From: Alteromonadaceae bacterium 2753L.S.0a.02
GTDB taxonomy: Bacteria > Pseudomonadota > Gammaproteobacteria > Pseudomonadales > Cellvibrionaceae
NCBI GenBank assembly: GCA_007827375.1
Contig: VISH01000002.1
Span: 496,001 to 560,000, forward strand
DNA: 64,000 nucleotides
Direction of reading: 5' to 3'
Shown in pieces: positions 51,330-60,799 of this stretch (positions within the stretch are counted from its first letter, which is position 1; the number at the start of each line of letters is the position of its first letter). A program made the position numbers and the translations under genes. The notes beneath the pieces were generated by a model. It saw only the letters and a list, made by a program, of their open reading frames with translations. It had not been told where the DNA came from and did no database searches.

Positions 51330-52931
51330 CTAGATTCCAAGACGAAAACCTGAAGAGACCTTATCCAGTCGTGTGGCCATATCTTTCAATCGTGTTCCAA
51401 TATTACTGGTTTGTGAGGCGGAGCTCGAGGTATCGTCCGAGAGCTCCTGAAGTTTGGCAGCGTTGGCACTTATTTCGCTGGCTACAGCGCTCTGCTCTTC
51501 TGCTGCACTGGAAATTTGAATGTTCATTTGATTAATGGTATCCATGGCGGCCAACACTTGTTGCATGGCTTTGTCTGCGGTATCGGATTGTTCCACCACC
51601 TGCTTGGTTTGCTGCTGGCTGCCCGACATATTTTCTGCAACTGTTTTCGCTTGTTCCTGCAGTTGGCTGATAATGTCTTCGATTTCTGTGGTGGACGATT
51701 GCGTGCGTTGTGCGAGGGTTCGAACCTCGTCGGCGACAACTGCGAAACCGCGTCCTTGCTCACCGGCACGGGCAGCCTCAATGGCCGCGTTAAGAGCCAG
51801 CAAATTAGTTTGCTCGGCTATCGCTTTAATGACGCTGAGCACGCCGCCAATCGTATTGGAATCAACCAGCAACTTTTCAACAACACTTGTGGTGTTATCC
51901 ATTTTATTGGAAAGTTTATCAATACTCGCAACGCTGCCTGCCATGACATTACGACTTTCATTGCAGCGTTGCAGAGCGTCTTGCGTGGCATGTGAGCAGG
52001 CTTCTATGTTATGAGCCACCTCATGGGAAGTGGAATCCATCTCATGGGTTGCGCTGGCAATAAGTGAAATTTGTTGCGCCTGGTGGCCAACATTTTCAAC
52101 GTTGTGTCGCATCAAACTATCGAGCTCGTTAACGGTGCTCACAAGTGAGTGATTGACTTCAGCAATCTCCTTTACCGATTTTGAGAAATGATCCAGAAAA
52201 TCGTTAAAATTGCTGGCGAGTTTGCCAATTTCGTCTTCGGTATTTACCGGTAGCCGCGCTCTTAAATCACCCTTACCCTGTGCCAGATCATACATGGATT
52301 TTTCCAGACGACTCAGCGGGGAAACGAGTAATACGCTAGCGCCGTACTGGATTCCGATTGCCACAAGCCCGCCGAGGATTATGGCAACGACCACCCAATA
52401 ATAGGCTGATTTTGTCGCGTCTCCGATCATTGTTGATTTTTGCTCGACTTTGGCATCGCCACTTTCCTCTAAGGTTCCCAGAAAAGTTAACAAGGCTTCT
52501 GTGGTGCTATCCAGTTGTTTCAGGAGTGTCGTGTCTTTTCCACCAGACTTTTCCGCTTGAAGTACGCGATCACTTAAAGAGCGATAGGCGCTCAATTTCT
52601 TGTCCAGCTCACTCAGTTCCGACTTTGTCATGAGCCCTGCGCCGCGCATGCGCTTAAATGCTTCGTTAGCGTTTGCTTTGGCTTCGATGATTTCCTGCTC
52701 GGCGGTTTGCCAATTGGAGTTGCCCAAGGCCATGCGTTCTAAAGCGAGAATTTCTGCCTGAATTGCGATAGTGCCTTCCATCGATCCATCGGCCGAATCC
52801 CAGGCTGGCCCGGTAATAAAATCGAGTGCGTTGGAGAGCCGGTGTACACCTGCTAATCCAGCAGCGCCTGAGGTAAGCATTAAGAGTAAAAATATGCCGG
52901 TTGCTATGCGTATTTTATTGGCGATACTCAC
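51330..52931 (-). CDS. Methyl-accepting chemotaxis protein, second copy in the window
   Basis: A 533-residue chemoreceptor starting from GTG (AGGGAT upstream). TM1 is about 10-30; a short helical periplasmic domain (about 31-175, containing MALGNSNWQTAEQEIIEAKANANEAF) is 4-helix-bundle-like; TM2 about 178-198; then HAMP and a signalling hairpin with IKAIAEQTNLLALNAAIEAARAGEQGRGFAVVADEVRTLAQRTQSST. No C-terminal pentapeptide. It lies alone, with no che genes adjacent, so it may feed a different array than the operon at 30-40 kb. Confidence 0.9.
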   Translation of the reverse strand: MSIANKIRIATGIFLLLMLTSGAAGLAGVHRLSNALDFITGPAWDSADGSMEGTIAIQAEILALERMALGNSNWQTAEQEIIEAKANANEAFKRMRGAGLMTKSELSELDKKLSAYRSLSDRVLQAEKSGGKDTTLLKQLDSTTEALLTFLGTLEESGDAKVEQKSTMIGDATKSAYYWVVVAIILGGLVAIGIQYGASVLLVSPLSRLEKSMYDLAQGKGDLRARLPVNTEDEIGKLASNFNDFLDHFSKSVKEIAEVNHSLVSTVNELDSLMRHNVENVGHQAQQISLIASATHEMDSTSHEVAHNIEACSHATQDALQRCNESRNVMAGSVASIDKLSNKMDNTTSVVEKLLVDSNTIGGVLSVIKAIAEQTNLLALNAAIEAARAGEQGRGFAVVADEVRTLAQRTQSSTTEIEDIISQLQEQAKTVAENMSGSQQQTKQVVEQSDTADKAMQQVLAAMDTINQMNIQISSAAEEQSAVASEISANAAKLQELSDDTSSSASQTSNIGTRLKDMATRLDKVSSGFRLGI

Positions 52932-53605
52932 GGTTTATCCCTGGTTTTATGGCGTTAGTAACTCCAGTATAGGAGAAAGCGATTCCATCAGAGTTTTTTC
53001 TATTTCTATCTAAAATTCTTCGTAGTTAGCTCGAAACCGAATAAGGTAAAATCCGGCGCGGTAAACTCCCTGCTGTCTAAAATAAAAATGGGAGTGCCTT
53101 TTTGATTCTGTTCGGTATTAAGGATATTGCATGTGTCTGATTCACTAAAATGGGTGAGTGTAAATAGCGCGCAAATAAAAATATTAATTGGCTTTCTCAA
53201 TTATGGGCGTCATCGTGCGACGAATTGTGCCGATTCGTGCTAAGTATCGGAATTTTAGTTTGGCAATCATTGGCTCAGTCTAGCTTGCGCATTTTATTTA
53301 TTGTGACAACATATAATATGTTAATAGGTGTAGTAATTATTAAACAGAATGCGGCGAATCCTTTGAGGGTTTTCGGTGATGTATTTTTCACGATGCATAG
53401 TTTATAAAGACGCTTGCTGGGAATTCATAAAATAACGTTCTATCTCAGCGTTCATGGCAGGCAATGGATTGGTTGCCCGGTTTTCAGGGATGTCGTCGTC
53501 TCTGTAGATCTAATTGGCACCTCGAATCTCCTTCCAATCCACTCTTTTTTAGCCTGCCAGTCAAATAAACCTTCTTAGTAAATTTTTCTGCAAAAGGAAT
53601 TCCGC
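52932..53605. other. Intergenic region between MCP and trypsin-LRR genes
   Basis: About 670 bases. Only short frames without ribosome sites are seen; promoters for both flanking genes are expected here. No regulatory motif was recognised. Confidence 0.4.
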
Positions 53606-55552
53606 ATGGTTAAAAAATATTTAACGCCGATTTTCGCTTTTATCGTTTTATTTATATGTGGTGCACAATGGGCTGTTGCGCAGGAAACAATTACACCACA
53701 ATTACAAGTGGCTCCAAGGCCTTATGTGATAGGTGGATTGCCTGCGAACGATGGTGACTGGCCGTTTATTGTTGCTCTGGTGTATAAAGGCCCTCCGGTT
53801 TCAGCTGGTTTTCATTGTGGCGGTAGTTTAATTGCCGATAATTTGGTTTTAACAGCGGCGCACTGTGTTGATTTAGCAAGTACAGATACGATAGATGTTT
53901 ATGTCGGTTCGTCGAGCCTCATTGATTTTGGCGATACTGGCGAAGTTGTTGGGGTTGATAAAGTTGTGATTCATGAAGGCTGGAAATCGGGAAGCTTTGA
54001 TTATGATATCGCCTTGCTGTTTCTAGAGCACCCGGTTGAATTAGCCACCGTAAAATTATTTCCTGAGTCCATGGAGCCAGAGTTAATTTCGGGAGCTACC
54101 TTAAGTTTGGCGGGTTGGGGAATATACGATAACGATATTCAGCAAATATCAACCGAATTGTTATCCGCTGATATGGTCTACGCAACCAAGGAAGAATGCG
54201 AGAGCGCCAATTCCGAAAGTGTTGCTGAGTGGGAGTTGTGTGCCGGGAATCTCGAAGGCGGCAAAGATGCATGCAGTGGTGATAGTGGTGGGCCGCTTAT
54301 GGTAACTCTCTCTGGGGAACGATATCAGGTGGGAATTGTAAGTCATGGGGCGGCACAATGCGCCTCTCCGGGACGATACAGCGTTTATTCACGGGTTTCC
54401 TATTATGGTGAATGGATAGACCGGCAGATTCATCAGAAGATTGCGGATTTTCCGGTTGAGGATAACGCGCTGCAAAATTGCATTTTACAACAAGCAGAGC
54501 AAATGGCTTGGCAGGAGCTTGCTGACGTGGTTGAACTGCACTGCGTAAATGCTGGAGTAACTACCTTGCAGGGTCTGGAGTATTACGACAGCCTCGTTCA
54601 GCTAAATCTTTCTCAAAACAGCATAAGTGATTTTGATGGCTTGCTCGGTTTGATAAATTTGGAAATCGTTGATTTATCGAATACTGGGCTCACCGACTTA
54701 AATGTACTGGCCAACTCTGAGAAATTGCAAAGTATTTACCTGTCGGGAAATTCTGAACTCACATGTATTGACCCGGAAGCTGGGCCTTACGATTTCGATA
54801 CCATGGCAGGTTCCTGCCTGGATCTCATTCGCTTACTGGAATTTCCTGACCAGGCGATGAAGCTGTGTGTGGATATCAATGCCGCAACACACGCTGTGAG
54901 ATTTGCCTCTGAATTAACGTCTCTACATTGTTTTTCTCAGATGGGCATAGTGTCGATTGAGGGAATCGAGAGGTTTGAAAATCTCACAAATCTTGGGTTA
55001 AGTGGCAATGCTGTAGCGGACTTAAGCCTCTTGTCGGCTTTGCCAAACCTTAAAGATTTAAGCCTGAACCAAATCAGCAAAAGCAATTGGATCGATCTCC
55101 CGGAGATGCCTCAATTGAGCTCACTGAGTGCGGCTGGAAACGATATTAAATCGCTGTTCTTTTTGTCGAAGTTACCTGCACTGAAAAATCTGGATTTAAG
55201 CGATAACAACATCGGTAAATTGTGGTGGGCAGGTCAGCTGGCTCAACTTCATTCGCTTAAACTCGCCAATAATCAAATTCACAGCATTCGTCCGCTTAAA
55301 AATATCGAGGAATTATATCTCTTGGATATTTCTAACAATAAAGTGCGTGACCTTAGTCCGCTTAAAAACCAAGTCGCTATGGAGGATTTGTTTGTTGCTA
55401 ATAATCGTATCAGTGATCTCTCGCCACTGAAAAACCTCGGAGAACTTACCTATCTGGATATATCGGGCAATAACGGTATTACCTGTGTTGACCCGGATGC
55501 CGGACCCTACGCGATTTATGATTTGCCTGAAAATTGTTTTTGTATGAAATAG
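53606..55552 (+). CDS. Secreted trypsin-like serine protease fused to leucine-rich repeats
   Basis: A 648-residue exported protein. Signal peptide about 1-26 (AVA-QE). Trypsin domain about 41-275: His86 in TAAHC, Asp in DYDIALLFL, and Ser in ACSGDSGGPL, with an Asp six residues before the Ser, so Lys/Arg specificity is expected. The activation strand VIGG follows Tyr40 rather than Arg, so zymogen processing would differ from trypsin. From about residue 280 two leucine-rich-repeat blocks follow. Each ends with a similar cap, CIDPEAGPYDFD (near 395) and CVDPDAGPYAIYD (C-terminus), pointing to an internal duplication. LRRs suggest docking to a protein partner. Ribosome site AAAGGAA. Confidence 0.9.
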   Translation: MVKKYLTPIFAFIVLFICGAQWAVAQETITPQLQVAPRPYVIGGLPANDGDWPFIVALVYKGPPVSAGFHCGGSLIADNLVLTAAHCVDLASTDTIDVYVGSSSLIDFGDTGEVVGVDKVVIHEGWKSGSFDYDIALLFLEHPVELATVKLFPESMEPELISGATLSLAGWGIYDNDIQQISTELLSADMVYATKEECESANSESVAEWELCAGNLEGGKDACSGDSGGPLMVTLSGERYQVGIVSHGAAQCASPGRYSVYSRVSYYGEWIDRQIHQKIADFPVEDNALQNCILQQAEQMAWQELADVVELHCVNAGVTTLQGLEYYDSLVQLNLSQNSISDFDGLLGLINLEIVDLSNTGLTDLNVLANSEKLQSIYLSGNSELTCIDPEAGPYDFDTMAGSCLDLIRLLEFPDQAMKLCVDINAATHAVRFASELTSLHCFSQMGIVSIEGIERFENLTNLGLSGNAVADLSLLSALPNLKDLSLNQISKSNWIDLPEMPQLSSLSAAGNDIKSLFFLSKLPALKNLDLSDNNIGKLWWAGQLAQLHSLKLANNQIHSIRPLKNIEELYLLDISNNKVRDLSPLKNQVAMEDLFVANNRISDLSPLKNLGELTYLDISGNNGITCVDPDAGPYAIYDLPENCFCMK

Positions 55553-56111
55553 CGAATAAAGCGCGGCGATTTACCTAAATCTATTGAGGCCGTTGCGAGG
55601 GGGTGTTTTTAAAACCCCCTTTTTTATTTATGGGCGGGCTGCTTTAGTTAACCCCGAAAATTGCTCTTGGAATATCATCAATGACGTTGCAATTTGTATT
55701 CTGGCGCGAGGCAGTGGCGCCTAATTTTGCGGTTCCAAAAATTCGCCATTAATGAATGTGTTAATGGATGCATAAAGTCTGTCATTCATAGGGTGAATTC
55801 GTATCAGAAATTATTATTAGGTGGATCAAATTTGGCGGAATTTTACGCGAATTTTAGAGTTTGTCTTCATATGAGTATCGGTTACATATAGTTTATTAAA
55901 CTTTAACCATATAGTCTAATGGACAATAATACTTGAATCCTGGTATACCACTGTTCATCGATTAAGCTGCGCTGTTTTAACAATAACAGAGACCAGCGTT
56001 GGCGCGTCGGTGTAATTCAGTTGCCCGCAATGGGTAAGCTGATCCTTCCAACCGTCCCAAATCCTCTAATAAAAAGCGGTATTGGCTAAAGGACAACTTC
56101 GGAGAACACCT
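55553..56111. other. Intergenic region before the giant xylanase-esterase gene
   Basis: About 560 AT-rich bases. A terminator begins at 55598; the remainder contains the leader of the 56112 gene. No gene is supported here. Confidence 0.4.
55598..55627 (+). terminator. Terminator after the trypsin-LRR gene
   Basis: A 7-bp stem (55598-55604 with 55614-55620), 9-base loop and six or more T residues, 45 bases past the stop. Confidence 0.88.
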
Positions 56112-59100
56112 ATGTTTTTTTCTAAGGGGCGAGGTGCACACCTCAAAGCTGCCATACCGATATCGGCTAAAAAGCTGGTAACGGCACTTGGCTGTGCAGC
56201 TGCGTTGGCGGTAACGTCGGCCAGTGCACAAACAACATTAAGTTCGAATTCCACCGGTAACCAGGGCGGTCACTACTATTCCTTCTGGAAAGACGGTGGC
56301 GGCGCGACCATGACCTTGTACGATGGCGGTCGTTATGGTTCTGAGTGGGGCAACGATACCAACAACTGGGTTGGTGGTAAGGGTTGGAACCCCGGTGCAC
56401 GCCGAACAATTAGCTATGAAGGCTATTACGGCGTTAGCAACTCCCAAAACTCTTATCTTGCCCTCTATGGTTGGACAGAGAACCCTTTGGTTGAGTACTA
56501 CATAATTGAGAGCTACGGCTCTTACAACCCGTCGACCTGTAACGGCGGTACTGACTACGGAACCTTATCCAGCGATGGTGCGACCTATAACGTTCGCAAG
56601 TGTCGACGTATTCAACAACCATCCATTATTGGTACTGCAGACTTCGACCAGTACTTCAGCGTACGTAACCCCAAGAAGGGTTTTGGTCAGCTCTCCGGCA
56701 CCATCACTATCGGTAACCACTTTGATTATTGGCAAAGCCAGGGTTTAAGTCTCGGCTCGCACAATTATCAAATTATGGCAACCGAAGGCTATCAGAGCAG
56801 TGGTAACTCGGATATTTCTGTTTCAGAAGTTTCCTCTTCAACCACTTCCAGCAGCACGTCATCCAGTTCCAGCTCCAGCGGTAGTACTGGCAACCCAACC
56901 ATTGTTGTCAACGCTTACGGCACCAACGGTGATGAACATATCAATTTGCGTGTCGGCGGTACGACTGTTGCCGACTGGACGCTAAGCACCACTGCACAGA
57001 ATTATGTGTACAGTGGCAGCGCTTCTGGTGATATTCAGGTGGAATTTGACAACGACGCTACCGATCGCGACGTTATCCTGGATTGGATTTGGGTAAATGG
57101 CGAAACCCGCCAGGCAGAGGATATGGACTACAACACTGCGACCTACGCGAACAGCGAGTGTGGTGGTGGTACTGGTTCAACCATGCACTGCGACGGCGTT
57201 ATCGGTTTTGGCGATACCACAGACTGCTTTAATGGCACCTGTAACGAGCCAGCGCCCACGGGTACTACCAGCTCGACGACCTCTTCGAGCACAAGTAGCA
57301 GCAGTACCTCCAGCTCCGGCGGAGCAGATCCCAACTTCCATATTTACCTGATGTTTGGTCAATCCAATATGGAAGGTCAGGGTCAGATCTCCTCTCAGGA
57401 TCAGCAAGTGCCCGCTAAATTACTGGCGATGCAAGCAGACAATAACTGTACCGTAAACGGTGCCAGTTACGGTGAGTGGCGCTCTGCAACGCCGCCATTG
57501 ATTCGCTGTTACGATGTGGCTCACTCGTTTAACAACGGCGGCCTTGGCCCGGGCGACTATTTCGGTCGTACCATGTTAGAAAACAGCGGTTCTGAAGTGA
57601 CCGTTGGTTTGGTCGGTGCGGCCTATCAAGGTCAGAGTATCGACTTCTTTATGAAAGACTGCGCCTCGCGCGGCACCTGCAGCCCATCGGGCGCCAACGG
57701 TTCTGTACCGCTGGGGCAGGGTGGCTATGCCTGGTTGCTCGACCTGGCGAAAAAAGCCCAACAGGATGGCGTCATTAAAGGCATTATTTTCCATCAGGGC
57801 GAAAGCGATACCGGCGACAGCAGCTGGCCTGGCAAGGTTAACCAGGTAGTTACCAACCTGCGTAACGATCTGGGCTTGAACGCCAGTGAAGTTCCATTTA
57901 TTGCTGGCGAAATGGTGCCTGGTGCCTGTTGTACCAGTCATGACGCCTTGGTTCATCAAATTCCAAATGCCGTAACCAACGGCCATTATGTTTCTGCAGC
58001 CGGTTTGGGGTCACGTGATCAATATCACTTCAACGCCGAAGGCTATCGTGAAATTGGCCGTCGTTACGCCAACAAAATGTTGGAACTCATCGATGTGGGT
58101 AACACCGGTTCCAGCACCAGCTCTTCTTCCAGTTCCTCAAGCAGTTCTAGCAGCTCAACCAGCACCAGTTCCGGTAGTTTGGTAGCGGCTATTAATGCTG
58201 GCGGCAATGCCACCACCTACAACGGTGTGCAGTACTCAGCCGACAATTACTATTCTGGCGGCAGTACCAGCAGCACTTCCGATAATATTGCAGGAACCAC
58301 CGAAGACACTGTATTCCAAAGTGAACGCTATGGTACCTACAGCTACGATGTACCGGTAAGCAATGGCATGTACAATCTGGATATGCAGTTTGCTGAAATC
58401 TACCAGACGGCGGCTAATGCGCGTGTATTTAACGTGACAGTGGAAGGTGTTCAGGTTATTTCGAACCTCGACCTCTACAGCACAGTTGGTTCGGATACAG
58501 CGTACAGCTTCCAGGTCGGTAATGTGGCTGTAAGTGATGGTAGCTTGACCATTCAAGTGGAAACTATCACCGATAATGGTACGCTCGCCGGATTTGCAAT
58601 CTACTCAACAGGTGGAACCACAAGTTCTTCCAGTTCGAGCAGTTCTAGCAGTTCGAGCTCCACCACCACAACCTCTAGTTCTTCTTCCAGTAGCTCTTCG
58701 AGCAGCTCAACCTCCACTACCAGCTCCAGTTCGTCAAGCAGCTCTTCCAGCAGTTCGTCATCGAGCAGCTCTGGCGTAGTAGGTAATCAGTGTAGCGGCA
58801 TAAACGAGTACCCCAACTGGACTGCGCGTGACTGGTCTGGTGGCCCGTACAACCATGCCAATGCCGGTGACCAAATGGTTTATCAGAGCACGCTCTACCA
58901 AGCTAACTGGTACACCACTACCGTACCTGGCAGCGATGCATCGTGGACTAGTCTGGGTAGCTGTACTGGAAACACTTCTTCCAGTTCATCCAGCTCTTCT
59001 TCATCAAGCAGCTCCAGCTCTTCGTCTACCACCAGCACCACATCGAGCAGTTCTTCAAGCAGCTCATCAAGTAGCTCTTCAAGTACGTCCGGTGGTTTGG

Positions 59101-60707
59101 TTGTAGCCATTAACGCTGGCGGTAGTGCGACCTCTTACAACGGCAACGAGTACTTCGGCGATAACTACTACAACGGTGGTACTGCAGGATCAACCACAGA
59201 CCCCATCGCTGGTACAACCGAAGACACGGTATTCCAGAGTGAGCGTTACGGGTCCTACTCGTACAACATTCCGGTAACGGCAGCGACCTACTCCATAGAA
59301 ATGCAGTTCGCGGAAATTTTCCAAGAAGCTGCGGGTGACCGTTCGTTCAATGTGTATGTGGAAGGCCAGCAGGTGCTCTCTAATGTCGACCTCTATACCC
59401 TCGCAGGCCACGATGGCGCTTACGAATATGAAGTGAGCAACGTTATGGTCAACGACGGTAGCCTGGATATCGAAGTGGAGACCATCACTGATAACGGCAC
59501 CATGGCGGGCTTTGCGGTGTTCTCACCGACAGGCGCGTTGGACGTACCTCCGCCCACACCAACGCCAGAACCCGGCGAAGGTGAGTTTACTGGGGCTAAC
59601 TGTACCATTCCCAACCTGCCCAGCAATCCGGGTAATCAGGGTTCGGCATTGCCAGATCCATTCGCTTCAATCGGTGGTTCACGTATTACCTCTAAAGCCG
59701 ACTGGACCTGTCGTCGAGCCGAAATCAAGGCACAGTTCGAAGCCTATGAGTTTGGCACCAAGCCCTATCCGGTACAGAGCGTGTCTGGTAGCGCAAACGG
59801 CAGCAGTATCACCGTTAATGTGCAGGACAATGGCAACAGCATCAGCTTCTCCGCCGATATCTCCACGCCTGGCGGAAGTGGGCCATTCCCTGCGGTTATT
59901 GGCATTGGTGGCAACAGCCTCAATACTGGCATTATGAGCGAGTTGGGTATTGCATCCATATCCTTTAACAACAACGACATTGGTGATCAGAACGGCACCC
60001 GAGGTCAGGGTAAGTTCTTCAACATGTACGGTACTTCACAATCCGATAGTTCGATTATGGCCTGGGCCTGGGGTGTTTCTCGTTTGATCGACGCCCTGGA
60101 AAATACGACTGGTCATAACATCGATACCACCAAGCTCGCCGTAACCGGTTGTTCCCGTAACGGTAAAGGTGCGCTGGCCGTTGGTGCCTTTGATGAACGT
60201 ATCGCGCTCACCATTCCACAGGAATCGGGTGCAGGTGGTACCGCAAGCTGGCGTGTATCGCAATACCGCAGTAATCAGGGTGCCAACATCCAGACTGCCA
60301 GCCATGCCCATGGTGAGCAGCCCTGGTTCGACAGCGTGTTCGGTAATTTCACAAGCAACTTGGACAACATGCCAATCGATCATCACATGTTGATGGCAAT
60401 GGTTGCGCCACGCGGCCTGTTGACTATCGACAATGCGATCGACTGGTTGGGACCACAAAGTACCCAAACTGCCGGTGTAGCAGCGAAGGAGGTCTATAAA
60501 GCCTTGGGTGTTCCCGAGAATATGGCGGTTTCACAGCCAGGCACTCAGCATACCCACTGTTCATTCCCCTCATCACAGGATGCTATTTTGCGTGCTTACC
60601 TGAATAAATTCCTGAAGGGTAATAACAGCGGCAATACCGACGTTGTGGAAGGCCCAAGTGTCGACCGCACTCGTTGGATTCCCTGGAGTACCCCAACTCT
60701 GAATTAA
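56112..60707 (+). CDS. Giant multidomain xylanase / SGNH esterase / glucuronoyl esterase
   Basis: A 1531-residue exported protein. ATG at 56112 follows GGAG by 7 bases; an in-frame ATG 30 bases upstream is less likely. Signal peptide about 1-39 (SASA-QTT). Order: GH11 xylanase (40-240; Glu in NPLVEYYIIESYG, Glu in MATEGYQSSG); Ser linker; CBM60-like (262-380); linker; SGNH/CE6-like esterase (406-665; MFGQSNMEGQ, FHQGESDTGD, DQYHFNAEGY); linker; malectin-like module (687-833); linker; CBM5-like (890-952); linker; second malectin-like module (995-1139); Pro/Glu linker; CE15 glucuronoyl esterase (1159-1507; GCSRNGKGA with nucleophile Ser, His in THCSFPS). It could cut xylan, remove acetyl groups and break lignin-glucuronate esters. 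CE15 from Teredinibacter turnerae is known. Confidence 0.92.
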   Translation: MFFSKGRGAHLKAAIPISAKKLVTALGCAAALAVTSASAQTTLSSNSTGNQGGHYYSFWKDGGGATMTLYDGGRYGSEWGNDTNNWVGGKGWNPGARRTISYEGYYGVSNSQNSYLALYGWTENPLVEYYIIESYGSYNPSTCNGGTDYGTLSSDGATYNVRKCRRIQQPSIIGTADFDQYFSVRNPKKGFGQLSGTITIGNHFDYWQSQGLSLGSHNYQIMATEGYQSSGNSDISVSEVSSSTTSSSTSSSSSSSGSTGNPTIVVNAYGTNGDEHINLRVGGTTVADWTLSTTAQNYVYSGSASGDIQVEFDNDATDRDVILDWIWVNGETRQAEDMDYNTATYANSECGGGTGSTMHCDGVIGFGDTTDCFNGTCNEPAPTGTTSSTTSSSTSSSSTSSSGGADPNFHIYLMFGQSNMEGQGQISSQDQQVPAKLLAMQADNNCTVNGASYGEWRSATPPLIRCYDVAHSFNNGGLGPGDYFGRTMLENSGSEVTVGLVGAAYQGQSIDFFMKDCASRGTCSPSGANGSVPLGQGGYAWLLDLAKKAQQDGVIKGIIFHQGESDTGDSSWPGKVNQVVTNLRNDLGLNASEVPFIAGEMVPGACCTSHDALVHQIPNAVTNGHYVSAAGLGSRDQYHFNAEGYREIGRRYANKMLELIDVGNTGSSTSSSSSSSSSSSSSTSTSSGSLVAAINAGGNATTYNGVQYSADNYYSGGSTSSTSDNIAGTTEDTVFQSERYGTYSYDVPVSNGMYNLDMQFAEIYQTAANARVFNVTVEGVQVISNLDLYSTVGSDTAYSFQVGNVAVSDGSLTIQVETITDNGTLAGFAIYSTGGTTSSSSSSSSSSSSSTTTTSSSSSSSSSSSSTSTTSSSSSSSSSSSSSSSSSGVVGNQCSGINEYPNWTARDWSGGPYNHANAGDQMVYQSTLYQANWYTTTVPGSDASWTSLGSCTGNTSSSSSSSSSSSSSSSSSTTSTTSSSSSSSSSSSSSSTSGGLVVAINAGGSATSYNGNEYFGDNYYNGGTAGSTTDPIAGTTEDTVFQSERYGSYSYNIPVTAATYSIEMQFAEIFQEAAGDRSFNVYVEGQQVLSNVDLYTLAGHDGAYEYEVSNVMVNDGSLDIEVETITDNGTMAGFAVFSPTGALDVPPPTPTPEPGEGEFTGANCTIPNLPSNPGNQGSALPDPFASIGGSRITSKADWTCRRAEIKAQFEAYEFGTKPYPVQSVSGSANGSSITVNVQDNGNSISFSADISTPGGSGPFPAVIGIGGNSLNTGIMSELGIASISFNNNDIGDQNGTRGQGKFFNMYGTSQSDSSIMAWAWGVSRLIDALENTTGHNIDTTKLAVTGCSRNGKGALAVGAFDERIALTIPQESGAGGTASWRVSQYRSNQGANIQTASHAHGEQPWFDSVFGNFTSNLDNMPIDHHMLMAMVAPRGLLTIDNAIDWLGPQSTQTAGVAAKEVYKALGVPENMAVSQPGTQHTHCSFPSSQDAILRAYLNKFLKGNNSGNTDVVEGPSVDRTRWIPWSTPTLN

Positions 60708-60721
60708 TGGATTGCAAATCC

Positions 60722-60746
60722 CGTTCAGTGGCGAACCCACTGAACG
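60722..60746 (+). repeat. 10-bp inverted repeat upstream of the terminator
   Basis: Bases 60722-60731 pair perfectly with 60737-60746 around a 5-base loop, forming a first hairpin 14 bases past the stop of the 56112 gene. Confidence 0.75.
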
Positions 60747-60757
60747 TCTCCTGAGTG

Positions 60758-60784
60758 AGCCGGCTCTTCGAGCCGGCTTTTTTT
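60758..60784 (+). terminator. Terminator after the giant xylanase-esterase gene
   Basis: A perfect 9-bp GC-rich stem (60758-60766 with 60770-60778), 3-base loop, and seven T residues. Together with the hairpin at 60722 it forms a tandem termination region. Confidence 0.93.
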
Positions 60785-60799
60785 ATGGTGGCTGAAAAG

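Noticed and set aside
53006..53407. Two short open frames upstream of the trypsin-LRR gene
   Set aside because: Each is about 60 codons, with no ribosome site and no protein-like motif; treated as intergenic.
58100..59095. Dense short repeats that might be read as a CRISPR array or minisatellite locus
   Set aside because: The repeats are serine-codon runs in frame inside a coding region and have no regular repeat-spacer spacing.
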